From assembly GCA_037501455.1 (NCBI GenBank), contig CM074857.1, forward strand, positions 97,621,501 through 97,685,500: a stretch of 64,000 bases of DNA. Direction: 5' to 3'. The notes under the pieces were generated by a model that did not search any database, was not told where the DNA came from, and was given only the letters and a program-made list of their open reading frames with translations. Shown here in pieces: positions 45,204-56,791 of the stretch. How positions within the stretch are numbered: the first letter of the stretch is position 1; the number at the start of each line of letters is the position of its first letter. Source of the DNA: Lantana camara (taxonomy: Eukaryota; Streptophyta; Magnoliopsida; Lamiales; Verbenaceae). Position numbers and translations under genes: made by a program.

Positions 45204-48200
45204 TATGTTAGAACTAGTAATTATAGAGTGGCTCCCATAATCACATATAAGATAGGATACCCATGATCATCACATAATTAGTATCATGTTAGGACATGTT
45301 ATCTGCTAATTGTTTCTATGATGCATTTTATGTGAAACTGCATTAATTTTTTTTTGGTGAACTGAAACTGCATTAATCAAGACAATTAAAAATGGATAAC
45401 TATACATGTTGGTGAGGTCAAAACCGGACAACTCTCCGGTTAATTCGAAAATCCCTAATTAAAATATTGAGCAACTTTCGAATAAATAGGTATTCTATTA
45501 CGGTAATAAAATTCCTAGCATTCCATCAATAGGATTTAAGAGTTAGTAGGTAAGCTAATTGTTGTCTCACGAGTCGTGGGGTAATTAGTGCAGCCTATTA
45601 AATCTTAGTTTCTTGATTGATCACCTTATGTGATTGATATTTTTTTATCATTTTAGAATGGGCGATGTCTCATGAGTCGTGGGTCGTTTCGGACTAAGTT
45701 TGATTGAGATCTTATGATTGATGGGTCCTGCTCAACACTGAAGTAGATATGGATGTCTCGCGAGTCGTGGGTCCATGATTGAAAGATCGGTGATGCAAAA
45801 ACATTACTACGAATTCCATGGAGATGGAATTGGCAATTTTATACCTACCTAAAGATTCTTAGACCTTTGGATGTCTCACGAGTCGTGGGTCCAAACCTAA
45901 GAATGCTTGGGATCCTAGTACCCACTGAGAAAGTAAGTTTCTTCTAAGGTCGTTTGGGATTTATAGACCTTATAAAAATAGTGAGAGCCACATATGATAA
46001 AAGACCTAATCCTATGTGTTACGTTATTATTCAATATGCTCACATAGTCTCTGCTTAGCATTTAGGTTGTAGTTCTGTGATTGTCTACAAGTTGAAATGC
46101 GACCCATTAGTATCCATCCTTGAGTCAAATAAGTTGACTAAAGTCCTAACCACTCTGATTGGATTCGGATCTTAAAATCCGCTTTAAGATTCCAAAGGAG
46201 AAAATTATTCTCTAAAAGGCAAACCTTTCATCTATTGTGAAAATTCGACCTAGGCTTAAGAAAAGCAATTGATAAGTGAAAGGAAATTCTCCAGACACTT
46301 AAGAGCAATTGTACTCCCTCATAAATGTGTTACAAAGTATAACACATTCTAGGAACACTTAAGAGCAATTGTACTCTCTTGCGAACGTGTTACAAAGTAT
46401 AACACATCGAAGGAATTATTCCATATTTGTATGAAGGAATACACGTGTAACGTGGGCTGAAAGTCCTCACTGAGGAGGACCTTGCAGCCACGCAGTACAC
46501 TAAAAAATGAGTTCTTAGTTCACTGATTGCTTGAATTGCTTCCATCATCATTTTAAGCCCTTTTGCTCAATCTTAGATGATGCTATTGTAGCATAGTTGA
46601 TCAAATTAGTTGATAACTTAAGAAAGCATCCTTATGAAGGACTAAAAGGTAATGATGATTAGTTCTTCTTCTAAACCTATTGAGGTAAAGGCATCTAGGC
46701 CAAAGAAGAAGAAACCCTTAAAACCCGATGGAAGGGTGAGAGAAAGGAAAGCCTAAAAGAAAGATCAGACTTTAGCTTCCATAGTGGCAAACTAGGGCCT
46801 TGGAAAGGAACTACAAAGAGTATAAGGATACTCTGTGTGTCTCTCGTTGTGGCAATTCCGATAGGATCAGAATTCACTAGTCTTGAGTTAATTTTACACA
46901 AACCGTTGTGCAAAACTCAAAGCATTGATGTTTCGAACATACAACGAGATAACATAAGTAAGTAAGATGACAAAGTTCCAGATAACTTTGGAACGTCCTA
47001 AATGGGATTAGCAAGTTAATCATCTTAGGATCATTTTACGAAAATGAACACAAAAACTTAACTTCCTAAGAATCCTATTTAGAGGGAAACGTTCCCGAAA
47101 CCTCATTTATGTGAAACGAGAAACACGCTCCAAAGTTTATATGGATCTCAATCCACACTAATGATTAAGGTTTGCTTAATGTAAGCACTAGACTAAATTG
47201 TTAGTTTAATCATTATAAATGTGCGTACTTACTGAAGTACAAATTTGGAACTTTTGTGAAATTACTAGAATTTCAAAATAAAGAAGGTTAGGAACCTTAG
47301 TAGTTATAAGACATAGGCAGCTCGATTGGATCGAGATAGCAGATATCTTACTGACTAACACCTTAGTCATATTAGAGATAATAGGATTATCCCTCAGTAA
47401 GCTCACTCAAGAATAGCTCAGTGTTTTTGAATGAAGGAACGTGACCTTATAGGATATAGTTCATTCCTTGTTAAGCATTACTGACTTACCCTCGTTCTGA
47501 ACTTGTGCTTCAGAAAAACGCAGTTGGGATTTTGAATCTTACAAATTCCAAGTCAGTCCCTTAAATACACTATGAATTGTGGCTTTCAAAATTCCCTAAT
47601 AATTCTTATTTTAGAATTTTGGGATTGTCTTCTTAAGAGAAGAAGACAGTTGGAGATAAACTTGAAACAAGTTCAAGTTTATATATGAGCAATATATATT
47701 GTTACTTTTACAAATCTTTGGAACAAATATTGTTTGTTCTAAAGAAGGTATCTCTCTTGAGTCTTCTTAATTGAAGGAGAAATTGAGAGATAAGATTGAA
47801 ACTGGTTCAAGTCTATGCAAACAATATAGAATATTTTTTATGCGATTCTTTTGAACAAATGTTGTTTGTTTTAAAGAATATACCTTTCTTTGGGAATCGT
47901 TCCTGAGAGAAGAAAGGTAAGCCCAATAACTTCACAAGGTTTGAGGATAAAATCCACGCCACGATTAGGAAGAAATGATTCGTTCTGATAAAATTTAGCC
48001 AATCTTAAGAGATAGAACACAAGTGAACTCTCCTCCCTCGACGCGTTCAGAACGTATTCCTAGGTAGCCTATAAGATAATATGATTTTCACCTTGAAATC
48101 TTCTAAAGTGGATACTGATCCATTAACCCTATCGGGAGGCAGCGTCGGATTTGGAATCTGAGCAGTGAAAACAATTATGAAATCTGAAATGGATTCCATA

Positions 48201-48448
48201 TAGTCAAACTAAGTTTGGACCTTAGTTGAACTACTTGATAGGATCAAGCTTGTCTTATCAATATGAGATTGATGAAGACATAAATATGGAATATCTAGGG
48301 ATTTCAAATTTAGTGGGAGTAAGCAAAAGGTTTGCAGACTCCAAATGGTCAATTTATGAAATTAGATCAGGCTTCTAGGAATTAGAGTGTTCGAATTAGT
48401 GAAATAGTCAAAGTTGTTTGACTTAAAATTCGAAAATTCAAAAATTCG
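45204..48448 (+). other. LARD internal region, 3-prime part, non-coding
   Basis: Positions 45204-45895 match the minus copy at 10570-11170 in reverse. Four CACGAGTCGTG-like palindromes lie at 45568, 45671, 45759 and 45877. A 60-bp tandem duplication lies at about 46297-46415, each copy with a GTGTTACAAAGTATAACAC hairpin. Two copies of an about 140-bp unit lie at 47640-47915. A short Lys-rich reading (KASRPKKKKPLKPDG near 46690) is faintly reminiscent of a copia Gag linker, but stops abound and I do not call a gene. Confidence 0.65.
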
Positions 48449-48461
48449 AAAGTTGTTTGAC

Positions 48462-49297
48462 TTAATTAGTGAAGTAATTATAAAGTCAAGATATAATTAA
48501 TTGGAGAATTAATTATAAATCCCTAAATGTAATTAATTGGAGAATTAATTTTAGCCCATTAGAATTAATTAGTGAATTAATTCTAAAGTCCTTGAAAGAA
48601 TTAATTGGAGAATTAATTCTAAGTATTTAATTATTTAGTTGTTCTAATTTGATTATAATAAATAAATATCTTCTATTTTATTATTCTAATAAAGTATTAG
48701 GGTAAGATATTTAATTATTACTAGAATAATTAAATATTCCTAAATTAGTTAGGAGCTCTTTTTCTAGAAGAATAAATATCTTATTTTAGAATAAGATATT
48801 AGTTACTTGGAGAGAAAGAAATAATAGAAGAAAGTCAAAATAGGAAACTACCTCCTACAAGGGGTTTAGGGTTTTCGAATCCCACCCTATATAAGGGACT
48901 AAGGGGACGAAATTTTAGCTTACATGTGATTAAGAGAATCACGTCCAACCTTCATGGAATTTTGGGGATAATTCTCTTGCTCTCTTTTCTCGTTTCTAGT
49001 TTCTTTAATATGCATGTTATAGTACTAGCATACTCACTAACATGATTTGAATCTAGGTTGGTGTGGATTAATACTCTAGAGGATTTCTACTTTGCAATCT
49101 CGAAGAAAGAATCACGAAACGGGAATATTCATGCCGCTTGAAGAACGTTTGAGGGAGGCTCAAAACGTTTCAAGAAAGCTTCAATTGTTGTAAGTTTCTT
49201 GATATCCCAACGTTACGATACGAACATTACAAGTTTTAGATCTACTTTGTGGAAAATTTTTAAACTTCCGCTGCTTTAACTCTGCTGTTTTCCAACA
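48462..49297 (+). repeat. LARD 3-prime LTR, 5-prime truncated (836 bp)
   Basis: Matches 28977-29813 with few differences and has the TATA box at 48888-48895. About 1.25 kb at its start, together with the polypurine tract, is missing. The right TSD TGTTT (49298-49302) is intact. Confidence 0.88.
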
Positions 49298-49302
49298 TGT
49301 TT

Positions 49303-50460
49303 AGATGTAGTTACACTTATGATTTGCTAAAAATCGAGTAATTTTGAAAATTTTCCCTCGTTTTGAAATTTTTCTTTGAAGTTTGATTATTGAGCTTTTG
49401 CTAGAATGAGTTAAGCTTTTGATTTGAGGAAAATTGCATGAGATTTGATGATTTAGTGTGTTAGTATGCCCTTATATTTTGAGCACTTTTGAACATTATA
49501 ATGTACTTTGCTTAGAAAGATGAGTCGATGATTTCCGAATGAGTCTAAGATTTGATTACGATGCATTTTAGTCCTATTGAGGCGAAATTTTGAATTAATG
49601 AAAGTTTAAGGAAGTGAAGTAGGCATTCGTTGTTGGAGGATTTTAAGCTTTTCTGTTTAGCCGCTTTTCACTAAATAACGTAATCTTATTGACCCCGCTA
49701 AGCCTAATTGTTGTGCAAAGATTTTTGTAGCCACATTATAAGCTAATGCACAACATAGAAACACCTACCTTGAAAATTTTTACACCAAGGCTTGCTTGTT
49801 TGATTTTTGTGGTAATTGTCTATCTTTTGACCCCTTTTGATTGTTCTTGTGATTGAATTTGAGAGATTATTGTAAAAAGAAAGAGAAAGAATGAGAAAAG
49901 TGTGAAAAAGAAAAGCAAAAGAGAAGAAAGAGAAAAAGAAAAGAAAAGAAAATTATGCGAAGTGTGAAATTGAGAGTGTAGAATACAATTGAAGAATTTG
50001 GGGGGTTTTTCATGTTTAATGGCGAAATTGAAGTGCCTTGAGTTTAAAGATTGAATAATGTAAGCTTGATACGTAGTCACTTGATCCAAATTTCCATAAC
50101 CTTACCCTAAGCCTACATTACAAGCCCGAAAGACCTACCGATCCTAAGTCTTGATTTAATTCCATTAGTGGAGATAGGTGCGAAGAGTGTATTCCGAAGT
50201 TGATGATTAGAACTTAGGAGGGAATTGTGAATTTGTCATTCTAATCTTGGTACATTATTTCGTTTGATTCACACACTACACAAGGGTATACTTTTCATAC
50301 TAAGTTCTGAGGATCTTATGTGTATGATTACTTGATTAGATAAGCTAGACTTGTTTAGGCGAAGGTTTGATGATTGCTTTGAGGAGCAGGTTTGATGAGG
50401 ATGTGTTTTCTTAATTTCCGTATTACTCGGGGACGAGCAATATCCAAGTGTGGGGGATTT
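49303..50460 (+). other. Athila-like 3-prime non-coding region and polypurine tract
   Basis: Resumes the Athila-like element after the LARD. It has a purine-rich GAAAGAGAAAG stretch (49870-49960). It ends in the polypurine tract AAGTGTGGGGGATTT (50446-50460), preceded by GGGGACGAGCAA, directly before the LTR. No coding is seen; open frames 49820-50089 and 50269-50481 on the minus strand are low-complexity or cross the LTR edge. Confidence 0.75.
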
Positions 50461-51911
50461 TGTTGTGTGTAGAAATTGCATGGTTTTGAGTGTAATTTGA
50501 TTATATTTTTGGTACCGTTTGATGCGTTTATGTATGTATTTTGCTCCGTTTAGGTGATTTTAGAGTTGGAGTTATGAAACGGCGAAGCGAAGCAATTTCA
50601 CGCATTTTTTGAGGAGAATGTGGTAACTCTCGTTACCACTTAGGAGTTCAATTGTTGTAACCCCCGTTACAAGACACAGGAGTGGAGCTTTTGGCGGGAG
50701 AAGAGGGGTAACGCCCGTTACCCCTGTACAAAAGGAAATTGGTAATGCCCGTTACCACTAATAAAAACGTTACTGCGATTTCATCAGTAACGGGCGTTAA
50801 CAATAATGGTACATGGAGAGGTAAAGCCCGTTACCTAGGGCAGTGAGAATTATTTGGGCTGCTATATTAGTGCGTTTTGGAGTCGTTTTCGGAGAGCTTT
50901 TCTTCCAGGTCGTGACCTAGGGTTTGGAGAGAAGATAAGGAGTTTCAGAAATTATTCAGAGAATTCGAGAAGACGAAAGTATTGAATTCTGATAACGATC
51001 TTTGGTTTTATTGTTGCTTTAATTTACAAACTAATTCCTTTGAATTTAGTTTTGAGTAGTTTTCATATGTTAGATTTGTTTTTAGATATTACTGAATGTT
51101 TACACTTTTGTTTTTGAGACTTTGTTTAGTTTTGATGAATATGATTTATTTCAATGTTATTTCCTTTAGTTTTATGAGTTTTGTTTTAATTATGAGTAGC
51201 TAATTCTCTAAGGCTAGGGGGAGTGATGATGATTACATGATAGATGTTCGATATGATGCTTGAATGACTTATGTTAATTCTTAGTTTGAAAACAGGTTTG
51301 AATTGACTTATGATGGCCTGATCACCCTTAGCATGTGTCATAATTGTCTATAGATCGAAAGAGTGATGGTAATTTAGATGGTTTTCATAACTTGTAAGTT
51401 GTAGGATACAAAGAGATTTGGTCCTAGCTTAAACAATAGTAATCTTATTCTATGCCGAGCCGCTAGAATATTGAATTGCACTAGTCTTGTTCCTATGGTT
51501 TAATTAACTACTGGTGATTGCGAGAGCAATATTGAACACTAATTAAGCACTTGATTACACCTTGAGAGAGGGTAATACAAATATAAGTGACTAGGTTGTA
51601 GAATTACACTTGTCAGACGAGTATCGTATCAGCTCTTGATTGTATGATTCATTACTTTTCCCCTGCCTGTTTAGTTTACTAAAGTTATTCGTGTGTTTTA
51701 GTATTACTTGCGTTTATTTCTAGTTAATTGTTAATTTCTGCTTTGGTAGATTAATAGATAACAACAATTGTTTTTCGTTGGTCTTTAGATTAGAGAAGGA
51801 TATAGAGTAGTGATTGATTTCCCTTCCCTGTGGGTTCGATCCTATTGTGCTACGCGTATGTTAGTGTACACTTGCACGATTGGTTTTTAACTGTAGTAAA
51901 ATCCTACAACA
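50461..51911 (+). repeat. Athila-like 3-prime LTR (1451 bp)
   Basis: Same length as the 5-prime LTR with a low percentage of differences, mostly transitions. The GGTAAC-CCCGTTACC near-palindrome cluster recurs at 50622-50833. Some copies have decayed (for example GGTAATGCCC). Confidence 0.92.
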
Positions 51912-52246
51912 CCGTCTCAAACAGATTTTAAAAGTGATTATTTTTGCGTCTCAGAGTGCTTTTGTCCCCGGAAGACTTATCAGTTATCACTGATAATGTT
52001 CTTTGTGCTTATGAAGTGAAACATTTTATTAAACATAAGAAGCAAGGAGTAGGGGGCTTCCTTGCTCTGAAATCGGATGTGAGTAAGGCCTACGATAGGG
52101 TCGAATGGGCTTTTCTGGAGCGCGTTATGTTGAAATTGGGATTCAATACTGCTTTTGTTCGGTTGATCATTATATGCATTACTTCAGTTGATTATTCTTT
52201 TGTTTTCAATCGTGCTTGTATTGGTAATTTGTCTCCGGGGAGAGGT
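51912..52246 (+). pseudogene. LINE ORF2 piece 2: reverse transcriptase, middle
   Basis: Continues the LINE: QSAFVPGRLI in a frame shifted at about 51950, SDNVLCAYEV, then the catalytic motif A text LKSDVSKAYDRVEWAFLE, including its first catalytic Asp. It ends at CIGNLSPGRG, where a solo LTR interrupts the RGLRQGDP motif. GAGGT (52242-52246) is the left TSD. Confidence 0.9.
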
Positions 52247-54444
52247 TATTGGGAAAAATACGAAAGTAAACGCAGTGGAATTTAAAAAAAATTCCCAAAA
52301 GTAAGATCGTGACTTGCAATTTCTATTTCCAAATCTTAGGGATTCAAGAACTTACAAGATTTGAAGCTTTCTTGACACGTTTGAACCGCCCAAAAATGTG
52401 CTTCAAGCGGTAATGACATCCCCTTTGCCTGAACGATTCTTTCTTCGAGGTTCCAAAGTAGAAATCCTCTAGAGTAATAATCCACACCAACCTAGATTCA
52501 AATCATATCAGTGAGGATGCTAGTACTATAATATGTGTATTGGAAGAAACAAGAAACGAGATAAGAAAGAGCATGATTAAATCTTCATTCGTAACCTAGT
52601 TTGACGAAGTCAGAAACTGCCATGCCATAGCCCTCGAAAAACATGTCACCAGCTTGTCTTCTGTATGATCCAACATCACCTTCCCAAGTAAATCGTATTT
52701 TTGCAATCGGAATCTCTCGTTGAAAAAAATCTTTCCACCAGCCCTTGTATTTATATGAGATTTCTTAAATCTCAATCCTGTAAAGGAATATGATTCCTAT
52801 TTTGACTTTTCTTCTATTTTCTTTCTCTCCAAGTAATAACCTCTTATCTAAATATGATATTATTCTTTTAGAAAAAGAGCTCCTAATCAAATTAGGAATA
52901 TTTAATTATTCCAATTAAATATCCTTTCGAAATAATATTTATTCCATTCATATTAGAATTAATATTTATTAGAATAATAAATAGAAGATATTTTATATTT
53001 ATTTATTCTAATCAAATTAGAATAACTAAATAATTAAATACTTATAATTAATTCTCTAATTAATTCCATGAAGGGCTTTATAATAAATTCTCTAATTAAT
53101 TCTAATGGGCTAAAATTAATTCTCTAATTAATTTCTTGGGGTTATATAATTAATTCTCTTAATTAATTATACTAGGGATTTATAATTAATTCTCTAATTA
53201 ATTGTATTTTGGCTTTATAATTAATTCTCCAATTAATTAACACATGGTTCAATTTCACAATTCAACCACACGCCCAAAATCACGCTCACGTGCCACACTT
53301 GTACTTTACACGTGTGGTCTCGTTTCGATCAACTATTTGATCTTTCCAACAATACCCTTTGAACCTGGCGTTTGTGTGTGACCCTCTAGGTCATTTTCAG
53401 TTAGCAGCGAACCTAATTAATTAATACACATTATCAATTAATTAGCTCACAGATCACACGACCATAGTCTAGCAATAGGTGTGTGACCCCTACCCGAAAC
53501 ATGAATATATATTCGAAAGAACCTTTCAGTCAATGACATCTGTGAGGTACAATCCTCCTACCATCCCATCTCTCGATCAAGATCTAGGGCATGGGAATAA
53601 TGAGAGCCCCACTAATCTTAATCATAAAGCTAAGTTCATTTCATATCCATTTGATCTCAATCGAAGAAACTCTTTTCTTGATGTCTTGATCCACTACCTC
53701 GGTCGAGGGTTTAGGATGGCATATGAACAACTTATGCAATAAGAGACCCTCTTGCATTTAAGCAAGTGTAGGTCCTTTGTTGATTCTCATATGCTTTCAT
53801 ATGCCCCTAATTGTGTAGTCCCAACATAAACCGTGATCCAGCTATCTCGGGCGACTTCCTTTTAGGAGTATATCAAAGACTACAGAGCTAGCTCACATAA
53901 AGCATCAATGGAATCTTAAGTCAAAAGATTAATTTACTCACGCCATTAACCTGTGAGATATTTCCTAATCTGGAAGTTTCCTCTTCCCCGAAGTGGAAAA
54001 TTCCTTTCCCATTTAGGTATCTTCTCACGCGGGACACCTCAATGTACCCGCTCTAATAACGAGCACCCTCATGTATTGCGTACATATCAACTATGCACCT
54101 TACACCCCCTGAAACAGGATGATCCTTCTTAAGGACTCAATCCCATGAGCAAGTCTCAATCAAGCCTAATTAACACTCCCACTGTTTGTTGGGCTCATCG
54201 ACTTGAGTGGTTTCTAATCCGGCTTTAAGTTAGGGCTTATTTCATGTGTCATTCACCTAATGACAAAGTCCCTAACAGCCTTATGGATTAGGAGAGTTCT
54301 AATACATGCGCACGTAATGGCACATAGAGAAGTGTTTGCCTATGATAATAATCAATTGTATATTATTCAAAGATCGTCTGTGATATAAGGAAAGTCCCAA
54401 AGTGGATTATGAATAATCGGCTTAATTGGCCACTATTCCCAACA
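52247..54444 (-). repeat. Solo LTR of the LARD family (2198 bp)
   Basis: On the minus strand it begins TGTTGGGAATAGTG and ends TTCCCAATA. TSD GAGGT (52242-52246 and 54445-54449) is perfect. The AT-rich TTAATTCTCTAATTAATT repeats (53045-53240) and the leader half match other copies in the window. The open frame 53479-53742 lies inside the LTR and is spurious. Confidence 0.92.
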
Positions 54445-55318
54445 GAGGTTTGAGACAAGGGGACCCTTTTTCCCCTATCTCTTCCTTATTTGCGCGGAGG
54501 TGTTGAGTTTTATGTTTGATAGTGAGCCCAGGATCCGAGGAGTGCGTATCTATCGTGATGCTCCCTCTATCTCTCATCTGTTATTTACCGATGACACGAT
54601 GATTTTTTGCTCAGCTTCGAGAGAAACGGTGGAAGGCATTTTAGATGTGCTACGAGTTTATGAGAAAATTTCGGGTCAAAGAGTTAATTATGAGAAATCC
54701 ACAGTGGTCTTTAGTCCGAATGTAAATTTGGATCTTCGGAATTCTTTAGCCTCCGCTTTGGGTATGAAAATGAAAGAGAAACACGATAAATACTTGGGTC
54801 TTCCAACCATGGTGGGAGCTTAAAAGCGTGAAGTATTTGCTAATCTCAAGGAAAGAATTTGGAAGAGGATTAATGGATGGGGAGATAAGATGCTTTAACA
54901 AGCCGGGAGAGAAGTTCTTATTAAGGCGGTGCTCCAATCAATCTCCGCTTATGCTATGAGCTACTTCAAACTGCTGGACATACTTTTAAATGAAATTTGC
55001 TCAATGATGGCCTCATTTTGGTGGAGTGAAAGTTCGGGAGATAAAATTCATTGGATTAATTGGGGTAATTTGTGCGAGCCAAAAAAGGAAGGAGAAATGG
55101 GATTCAGAAATGTGAGGGCTTTTAATTTGACACTTTTGGCAAAACAGGGATGGCGCCTAATGACAAATCCTAATAGCTTAAGTGCGAGACCGATTTTGGA
55201 AGCAGGTTTGCGTTGGCTTGTAGGCAATGGAAATTGTATTGAAATATGGGAAGATCATTGGTTACCAAGGCCACACTTGTTCAAACCGTTCTTCCGTCCC
55301 ACTGGTACAGAAAATTTA
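54445..55318 (+). pseudogene. LINE ORF2 piece 3: reverse transcriptase, C-terminal part
   Basis: Resumes with [20 protein letters not shown] (motif B). LLFTDDTMIFCSAS follows (motif C, both catalytic Asp present), then ISGQRVNYEKS and KYLGLPTMVG. Stops occur after GLPTMVGA and at GDKML. Then QAGREVLIKAVLQSI and WGNLCEPKKEGEMGF, the usual connection domain of plant L1. It ends at HWLPRPHLFKPFF and GTENL, where a Mutator-like element inserted. Confidence 0.92.
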
Positions 55319-55776
55319 GGGGAAAAAACCTCAGCGCCCCCCTATGAAAAAAATAATTATCAAATTACCTCCTCCTAAAAAATTAAATAGCATAAAGCCC
55401 CCTCATGTTTTTAAAAAAGAAGCATATTTACCCCTCGCACAGTGGTGGTCATTTTAACTGCGTCGTTTATTCCACTTTTTTTTAGTTTGAAGTCTATTTT
55501 ATACATCCTTCATGTTTAAATGAATAAGTTCAAAGTCTATTTTACCCCTCTTTCATATTTTCGTATTCAATTTATTGTTTCCTCAAACATAATTCTTTCG
55601 ACGTTTAGCTTCCTTTCAAGTGTTTTAGTTAGGATTTTTGGTTGAAAGAGAAAAATAAATTGTGAAAAAAATAAAGTTCTAAATTGAATTAAAATATATG
55701 GGGGCATTGAGTTAAAAAAACTATTAATCAACGCAGAAAAATTAGGAAGGAGGCAACATGGTGTTTAAAAAATAAT

Positions 55777-56148
55777 GGAAAAAATGTAAAATCGGGACAT
55801 GAAGTGACTCTCACTAGCAATTTTAGGACACAGATTACTCCGGCGACAAAAGTGTCCAATAACTCCCAAAATGTGTCAATTTCAGGACAAAGGTCGCGGG
55901 AGATAACTGACGTGGCGCCGGAGTGCTGATGTGGACATATGCACGTTACACGTGGCATATGACACATCAACTTTTAAATGAGTCATATGCCACGTCAGCA
56001 CTCAGGCGCCACGTCAGCTATCTCCGGTAACCTTTATCCTGAAATTGACACATTTTGGGAGTTATTGGATACTTTTGTCACCGGAGTAATTTTGTATCCC
56101 AAAATTGCTAGTGGGAGTCACTTCATGTCCCGATTTTGTAATTTTCTC
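55777..56148. mobile_element. Fold-back MITE-like element, copy a (372 bp)
   Basis: Nearly the whole element is an inverted repeat. Outer ends read GTAAAATCGGGACATGAAGT and its complement, and the centre is near CATCAACTTTTAAATGAG. It is flanked by ATAAT on both sides. The arms create mirrored open frames (55728-55970 and 55978-56175) that are not genes. Confidence 0.78.
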
Positions 56149-56153
56149 ATAAT

Positions 56154-56786
56154 TGAAATTATAGGAAAATTCTAATCACAATCTAATTCCATCAAATTAA
56201 TATAATGGGATGATAGCGGTTTATAAGTATCGTATAATCAATATAAAGTGTTTAGAAAAAATAATTAATTAAATAATAAGAATAATACACTTAATTATAT
56301 TTAGATATTTGCTTCTGTGTATATCATTAGGACATATTTTCTTGTAAAATAGATATTTTCTATATCCTTTAGAATCCTCTAAAATACATCACTTACATAG
56401 GATTTATATCTTTGTAATTTATATATACTTTGTATTATGATGTGAATAAATTGAGAAAACAAATATTCTTTCATGGTATCCCAACTTAGGTATTTTCATC
56501 TCCCAAGTTTCGTCTTTAAACTTGGGATCTTCCTCCTCCTTCACGATGTTAAACTATTTCCCAATATTTATCTTTTGAAATTGGAAAATCCTTCTTCGAT
56601 GACGAATAAATTTCCCAAGGTTTGCCTTTTGAAATTGGGCAAATCCTTCCTTGATGGCAAATAACAAAATTTTCGAGGTTCAACTTTGAAATTGGAAAAC
56701 CCAAGGTTCGCCTTCCTTTGACGCTCTGCCAGGCATACGATCTGACTATCATCTTTCCTCATTGTTGGACAATGTGCTAGGTATGC
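56154..56786. other. Interior of the Mutator-like element, left
   Basis: AT-rich DNA without a gene. Positions 56560-56720 contain two or three degenerate copies of a unit with CTTTTGAAATTGG and TCCTTCTTCGATG. It may be captured or filler sequence. Confidence 0.5.
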
Positions 56787-56791
56787 GGCCT

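Larger units (their letters stand above)
23674..49297 (+). mobile_element. LARD-family element, plus strand, with nested insertions (25.6 kb span)
   Basis: It begins TGTTGGGAATAGTG and ends TTTTCCAACA, flanked by TGTTT (23669-23673 and 49298-49302). The 5-prime LTR is 23674-29813, with a Tat-like element inside. The internal region is 29814-31165 plus 45204-48448. The 3-prime LTR is truncated at its left side (48462-49297). No Gag or Pol is recognised. A second copy lies at 10570-14560 in reverse, and three more LTR relatives occur in the window. Confidence 0.88.
17161..51911 (+). mobile_element. Athila-like Ty3/gypsy element, non-autonomous, with nested insertions (34.75 kb span)
   Basis: Both LTRs are 1451 bp and start TGTTGTGTGTAG. 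The flanking duplication is CCATC (17156-17160) against CCGTC (51912-51916), one base different. Removing the nested elements leaves about 6.3 kb: LTR, primer-binding site, gag, a 3-prime open frame, a long non-coding tail, polypurine tract and LTR. The whole pol region is missing, so it could not move alone. It hosts a solo LTR (19341-22192) and a LARD element (23674-49297). Confidence 0.9.

Noticed and set aside
46680..46913. Copia-type Gag or zinc knuckle in the LARD internal region
   Set aside because: Only a Lys-rich stretch is suggestive. No CX2CX4HX4C is present and stops are frequent.
55728..56175. Pair of mirrored 65-80 codon proteins with shared text
   Set aside because: They are the two arms of one MITE hairpin read on opposite strands. 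The same happens at 59196-59396.
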